A stretch of 64,000 bases of DNA from assembly GCA_911728435.2 (NCBI GenBank), contig OU452213.1, positions 2,893,834 through 2,957,833 of the forward strand. The letters run 5' to 3'. Shown one piece after another: positions 59,194-64,000 of this stretch. Positions within the stretch are counted from its first letter, which is position 1; each line of letters opens with the position of its first letter. Source of the DNA: Apoderus coryli. Its lineage: Eukaryota; Arthropoda; Insecta; Coleoptera; Attelabidae. Under the pieces are notes generated by a model. The model was not told the origin of the DNA. It did no database searches and saw only the letters and a program-made list of their open reading frames with translations. Made by a program: the position numbers and the translations under genes.

Positions 59194-60770
59194 ATGACTC
59201 ATCTTGCGATAGTAATCCTGCTCAGTACGAGAGGAACCGCAGGTTCGGACATTTGGTTCACGCACTAGCTCGAGCGGGCTATGGTGCGAAGCTACCATCC
59301 GTTGGTTTATGCCTGAATGCCTCTAAGGTGTATCCTTTCCCTGGGATGGTGCTTGGAATATATTGGGACTTTTCCCGAGAAATTCAGAGAGCCTGCAATT
59401 TGGCTCGTATACTCCCATGCCTGTGTTCCCTTCTATTCCTTTTGAACCGTCTGTATACCAGACGGATGTGTTTTCTGGGAATCGTGGTTCCCCATTTAGC
59501 CAATTTTGACGGTCTGCAATGACCACTTCAAATGGGATTTCAAAATCATGTTTGCGTTGCAAAGCGTCCGACGGTTTTCTTCCTGAATCCAAAGGTATAA
59601 GATTCAGGATTTCCATGTGTCCCTCTAGATCGCCAGTTTCAGAGCGCTAATTGCTGCTTTTTTTTGACTATGACAGGCAAAGGTATTAGATGCAGCAACG
59701 TTTCCATCGCTGCTGTGGGGCAAGTTCGCATTGCCCCTGTTATTCCTAAACATGCAAGCCGTTGCAACTTTTGAAGACCGCATTGTGTATGCTTAATATT
59801 AACTTTTGGCCACCATACTAATGGGTTTAATGACTGTTTGGTACACCCAGTATGTGAGCTTTGGCTTTAGCCCCCAAGTCCTACCGAGTAGCCTGTGACA
59901 CGTCCATATGGCCGCTGTGGCTTTCGATATGGTTTTCTCTATATGCTGATTCCAGATTAGTCGTTTATCCAGGATTACTCCCAGGTATTTGACTTTTTCC
60001 GAAAGGCAAATTTGCTCACCGCTGAGAGTGGGGTTAATAATGTCCACCTTTCTCGTGAATGGTACCAACACTGTTTTTTTCGGATTTATATTCAATCCCT
60101 CAGCGTCGCACCAGTTTTTAATTTTGTTTAATGCAATTTGCATGCGGTTGGATATAACCGATGTGTGTTTTCCCTTAACTGTGAGAACAATGTCGTCGGC
60201 GTAGCTTTGCAGAGTAAAGCCTGCCCTATTCCTTTTTGAAATGGGATGATCCCGCACTAGTGACTATAGAAGAGGGGACAATACACCGCCTTGTGGGCAT
60301 CCCCTAGCCGCTGTCATAGACACTTCTCCTATTTCAGCCGTAATGACACGGTCTTTCAAAATTGCCTGAATCCATTTCACCAGTGATGAGTCGACACTCC
60401 TCTCTTCTAGTGATCTACTGATGGATTCAGGTGAGGTATTGTCAAAAGCACCCTCTTTATCGATAAAGGCACATAAGGATACTTCTTTTGCCTTAAATGA
60501 CTTCTCGATGTCTTTTACTAAGCAGTGCAGGGCATTAATCGTAGAGTTTCCCGCTTGATAGGCGAATTGCCTTGTGTGAAGCGGTTTCCTATTTAAAGTT
60601 TCGCTTCTTAGGTATTCGTCTATTATCTTTTCGATAGTTTTCAGTAGGAAGGAGGTTAGACTAATAGGCCTGTAGGACTTAGGGTCATCCTCCTGTTTTC
60701 GGTATAAAGGCTACTCTAGTTTCCCTCCAAGCTTTGGGAATATGGTTGTTTAGAGTTATTTTGGAGTTAC
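57915..60770 (-). mobile_element. Decayed LINE with RNase H (I/R1/LOA-like)
   Basis: Minus-strand fragments follow the order of a non-LTR pol gene. Reverse transcriptase (about 60760-59800) includes FAYQAGNSTINALH-like sequence near 60560, the GCPQGGVLSPLL block near 60300 and the catalytic SYADDIVL motif near 60200. The thumb/connection region includes KYLGVILDKRLIWNQHI. RNase H is split: WYTDGSKG with the first catalytic Asp at about 59465, and SDSQAALKAL with VPGHEAIEGNDAADQLAK between 58690 and 58500. A CCHC-like end (CRFCE) follows near 58205. Stops and frame changes are frequent, and the 5' part is lost. An RNase H after the reverse transcriptase suggests the I/R1/LOA groups. A 28S rRNA segment interrupts the RNase H region. 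The element ends just downstream of the SCOT gene. Confidence 0.85.
58785..59340 (+). rRNA. 28S rRNA fragment inside the LINE
   Basis: The plus strand matches the conserved 3' part of large-subunit rRNA, including the peptidyl-transferase and sarcin-ricin regions. Landmarks are GACACTGCTAGGCGGGGAGT (about 58793), ATCTGTCAAAGAATAACGCA, GGGATAACTGGCTTGTGGCG (about 59017), the sarcin-ricin loop AGTACGAGAGGAACC (about 59225) and GCCTCTAAGGTGTATCC at the right end. Several substitutions relative to conserved positions (TGAGGCGGTAT, ACTACAGGG) and a missing stretch near 59200 mark it as a pseudogene copy, about 550 bp of a gene of several kb. It runs opposite to the surrounding LINE. The left boundary is fuzzy and may start up to 50 bp earlier. 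Confidence 0.92.
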
Positions 60771-60891
60771 TTACCTTAATAAAGTAAAAAACGAGAGATT
60801 TTCTTACTTTTATTAAAGATAGACAATTTCCAATAACAAACAGTATAAAATCAATATTTAATTTATTTTCTTATAAAATAAGGCTTGAGGT

Positions 60892-62881
60892 TTAAATTTG
60901 CCCCATCGGTTTAAGATCCTCGGCAACTCGGAACTCACATCCAGTATACGTTATAATTTCCTCCATCCCTACACCGTCAGCGATCTCCACTAATGTCAAT
61001 CCATTTTCTGGATCCACAGTAAACACGCACTTCTCCGTTATGATCATGTTAACGCACTGTTTACCAGTGAGAGGGAGGCTACACTCCTCTACTATTTTAG
61101 GTAACCCATCTTTAGCAGTGTGCTCCATGGTTATCACCACTTTAGTGTTGGGTGCCGACACTAAATCCATAGCACCACCCATACCCTTTACTAGTTTACC
61201 CTGGAAGATCATTTAATTCAACTCAACAGTGATAATAAACTTGAGTTAACTCACCGGGATCATCCAATTGGCGAGATCACCATATTGCGACACTTCCATG
61301 GCTCCCAGCATTGTCAAATCAATGTGCCCCCTACAAAAATTATTATAACGACATTCGAGAACCGTTATGAGTTGCGAAACACGTACCCTCGAATCATTGC
61401 AAAGCTCTCATCACTAGTGAAGAACGATGCACCCGGCATCACCGTCACAGTCTCCTTGCCAGCATTTATTAAGTCGGCATCGACGCAATCGGATTTCGGG
61501 AACGGTCCTAGACCTAAAATACCATTTTCTGATTGGAGGACCACATCACTGTCCGGTGGGAGGTAGTTTGACGCTAACATTGGTATCCCAATTCCAAGAT
61601 TAACTATCTTAGAGTTAAGTAGGTATAGTACGGCCTTAAGTACACGAGTTAAAGGTAAAAAAGGATACCATACATGCCATCTTTGAACTCCAAAGCAGCA
61701 CGTCGAATAATCCGCTCCCTTCGAGCAGCTGCTGGGTTCCTTTTCACAACAGACTCAGTACTCTCAGACAATTTTTGAACGGTTACTTTCTAAAATATTT
61801 CATTTACATAAACTAATACGTCAGTAATACCTTGATCCCTTTACCTCTATTCTTCTTTCATACTTTTCACCTTTAACTACCCTATCAACATAAATTCCAG
61901 GTAAATGTACTTCATCCGGATCTATATCGCCGATATTTACAATTTCCTCGACTTCAACAATTGTAGTTTTTGCTGCTTTCGCCATTATAGGATTGAAGTT
62001 TCTAGCAGACTTTCTGAAGATGTTAAATATATGATCAAAACGCAGTTAAAGAGTACACGTCACAAACCTGAAGATAACGTTACCAGCTGAGTCAGCTTTG
62101 AAACCTTTAATCAAAGCAAAATCGCCGGTAATTGCTTCTTCCATAATATACGGTTTCCCATTGAATATATGTGATTCTCGAGCATTACTCACAACCTCAA
62201 AGGTACCATCGCTTCGATATTTGATTGGAGAACCACCTTCCTCTACCAGCGTGCCGTATGCCGTTGGGGTAAAGAATGCAGGTATACCTGCTCCGCCTGC
62301 TCGAATTCTTTCAGCTAATGTACCCTGTTACATTTCATTTTTAAGAAAAAATCTAACTAAACCAATCATTAATCTCACCTGTGGCGTAATTTCCAACTCC
62401 AACGTTCCAGACAAATATTGTTTCTCAAAATCAGCGTTTTCTCCAACATACGATGAAATCATACGCTTGATTTTTCGTTGTTTCAATAACAAACCCAATC
62501 CCCAATTATCTAGACCGGCATTATTTGAAACAGCGATTAGATTCTTAATTTCCTTAGTTGTTAAAGCTCGAATTAGATTCTCAGGAATCCCACATAAACC
62601 AAAACCTAAAGAAATCAATTACAACTAAAAAAAAAACATGCAGAACGACTATACCTCCAACTAATAACTTGGCCCCATCGTAGATATCCGCAACAGCTTC
62701 TTCGGAGCTTGCAACAACTTTGGAACGTTTCTTACATGGTTTTGTTGAAAAGTTAACACTGCAAATCTAAATAATTCATCAACAAAAGTGCATATATATT
62801 AAAGCTATGTATTACCTTAATTAATCTATTGAAATTACGAAAATTAGTTGTTGAAACTAATAATGAACTATTTCTTAACAT
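60892..62881 (-). CDS. OXCT1: Succinyl-CoA:3-ketoacid CoA-transferase, mitochondrial (SCOT)
   Basis: Nine minus-strand exons, 62881-62816, 62766-62655, 62605-62379, 62324-62068, 62013-61845, 61789-61669, 61603-61387, 61330-61255 and 61200-60892, give 517 residues (human OXCT1: 520). Exon 1 and part of exon 2 encode an Arg/Asn/Ser-rich, acid-free mitochondrial leader. The alpha-domain starts with [17 protein letters not shown] and includes VSNNAG and [20 protein letters not shown]. The beta-domain has [14 protein letters not shown] and the catalytic glutamate in [12 protein letters not shown], then [14 protein letters not shown] and the end LKPMGQI. The enzyme moves CoA from succinyl-CoA to acetoacetate, the rate-limiting step of ketone-body use. 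The model needs the 3' splice site inside AAGATAG at exon 7 to keep the conserved VNLGIG. Confidence 0.96.
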
Positions 62882-63590
62882 TTTTAACACTTATCAGAAC
62901 CGAGTTAAGGTGATAATACACATAAAAACTAAAATAGAAACAAAATATGGATAACCTAACTTCTTATGACGAAATCTTGTATCGGATTTACTTGTTTGAA
63001 GAAACGAATGTTTTTATCGTGAGCTACATTATTAATTAATTTATGCTAATCTCTTGTTATACAACTTTTATATTTATGTAAATAAGTTTTTTATAATTAA
63101 TAAATAAACAATTAAATACAAAGTTCAAAAAATATACATAAAACGTCCACAAAACATACCGTGAAAACGTCAAACTAGTTTGAATTATTTTGACAGTCTC
63201 ATATGATTATGACATTAAGACGGTGTGGGGTCATTTGAAGTAGTGATGGGATACATCAATACCAAGAACTGATTATATTAAAATGTGTGAAAAATATAAT
63301 AAAGACAAAGGTCAAGTTATCCTTTATTTAAAACATAAATAGGTAATAATCCAAGAAATGTGCTTCCATTATTCATTAATGATTATGACCAGTGAAAAGC
63401 ATTTTTTATGTAGAATAAAACATAACAATAAGTAAACAATATTAAAAAGGGTTCAGAATAAAATAATTTGACCACACTTGCATTACTAAAGCCATAGAAA
63501 TTGTGTATATTTATTTTAATTTGCATTATAACATGATTTTAAAATAGTTTACAATACACCCCTGATAAATTTGTTATGGTCCGCTGTTGT
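62882..63590. other. Upstream region of SCOT and left flank of the stress-type promoter
   Basis: About 700 bp of AT-rich DNA that must contain the SCOT promoter. No gene or repeat recognised. Confidence 0.4.
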
Positions 63591-63591
63591 C

Positions 63592-63900
63592 TAAGTTAGT
63601 CCCGCCCTAAGGGCTAGCCAATGACGTATGAAAGATCAGTTTTTGCCCAACAGCAGGGATCGATTCTGACAATTCTAGAACCGTTCTCGGACTTTTTTAT
63701 TTCAAACAGCAAACTGGTGGTTCTAGAACCGTTCTAAATCAGTTCAAGAAAACTCGAACATGTAAATTTGAACTGCGCACACAGTTCTAGAACAGTTCTT
63801 GTACGAACCCGAATAAAGCTGAAGATTGAACATCAATAGGGTTATTCTTTCGTAGTGATTGATCTGAACAAGTGAATGTGATTAAACTGAATGTGATTAT
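63592..63900 (+). promoter_or_regulatory. Heat-shock-type promoter with clustered HSEs
   Basis: Arrays of GAA/TTC modules occur at 63673-63686 (TTCTAGAACCGTTC), 63721-63734 (the same 14-mer), 63743-63758 (TTC-AA-GAA-then GAA) and 63785-63807 (TTCTAGAACAGTTC, then a GAA). A GC box (CCGCCC, about 63602) and a CCAAT box (63618-63622) lie upstream. After the last cluster, GAATAAAGC (about 63810) could serve as a weak TATA region. The A-rich sequence from 63860 to the end, with many AACTGAAT/GTGATT steps and no ATG that opens a long frame, resembles the unstructured leader of insect hsp70-type genes. The gene itself lies beyond the window, so its identity is inference. Confidence 0.6.
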
Positions 63901-64000
63901 ACTGAACTGAATATTTGGCGAAACCGAAAGATCATCTTTTTGTGATTGTCTTTCACTTAACCTCGAAATCTTGTGAAAACAACCAAATCTGCTCTGAAAA

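Noticed and set aside
59253..59522. 89-residue protein starting MVHALARAG
   Set aside because: It is a translation of the 28S rRNA fragment and its junction with the LINE.

Overview
The window is AT-rich, intron-rich animal DNA and reads as an insect nuclear genome. The evidence is many short introns with GT-AG ends, clearly metazoan multi-exon genes, an ABC transporter that looks like the insect ABCH/ABCG-20/23 type, a CRAL-TRIO gene and a tetraspanin of the TspanC8 type. The insect order cannot be fixed from the sequence alone. Gene models were built by hand from splice signals and protein motifs. For every complete model the exon lengths sum to a multiple of three.

Layout, left to right. 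A broken Crypton-type tyrosine recombinase (minus) lies beside the 3' half of an ABC transporter gene (plus). Next come a 328-bp foldback element with a 12-bp target duplication and about 3 kb of gene-poor DNA. A CRAL-TRIO lipid-binding gene (plus) is followed by a C2orf42 homologue and a TRMT10C/mitochondrial RNase P subunit gene, both minus. After a LINE scrap, a TspanC8 tetraspanin (minus) sits head to head with the large APC1 gene (24 exons, plus). APC1 converges on DHX8/Prp22 (13 exons, minus) across a tandem array. DHX8 is head to head with an unrecognised lysine-rich protein gene (plus), and calreticulin (plus) follows.

The right half starts with a Ty3/Gypsy-like LTR retrotransposon (minus) with identical LTRs but a badly damaged interior. 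A second tetraspanin (plus) carries a tRNA-Leu(UAG) in one intron. The AP-1 gamma-adaptin gene (minus) has a 3.5-kb satellite array in one intron. An Mpv17-like 2 gene (plus) has two alternative last exons. A decayed LINE (minus) is interrupted by a piece of 28S rRNA, and the mitochondrial succinyl-CoA:3-ketoacid CoA-transferase gene (minus) follows. The right edge looks like a heat-shock promoter pointing out of the window.

The host genes are mostly single-copy housekeeping genes for the cell cycle, splicing, ER folding, vesicle coats, and mitochondrial RNA and ketone metabolism. They do not form a functional cluster. The unusual material is non-genic: five tandem arrays, three of them inside introns of essential genes; a retroelement that is recently inserted yet coding-dead; the LINE/28S chimera; hairpin insertions inside introns; and candidate stress-response promoter motifs.
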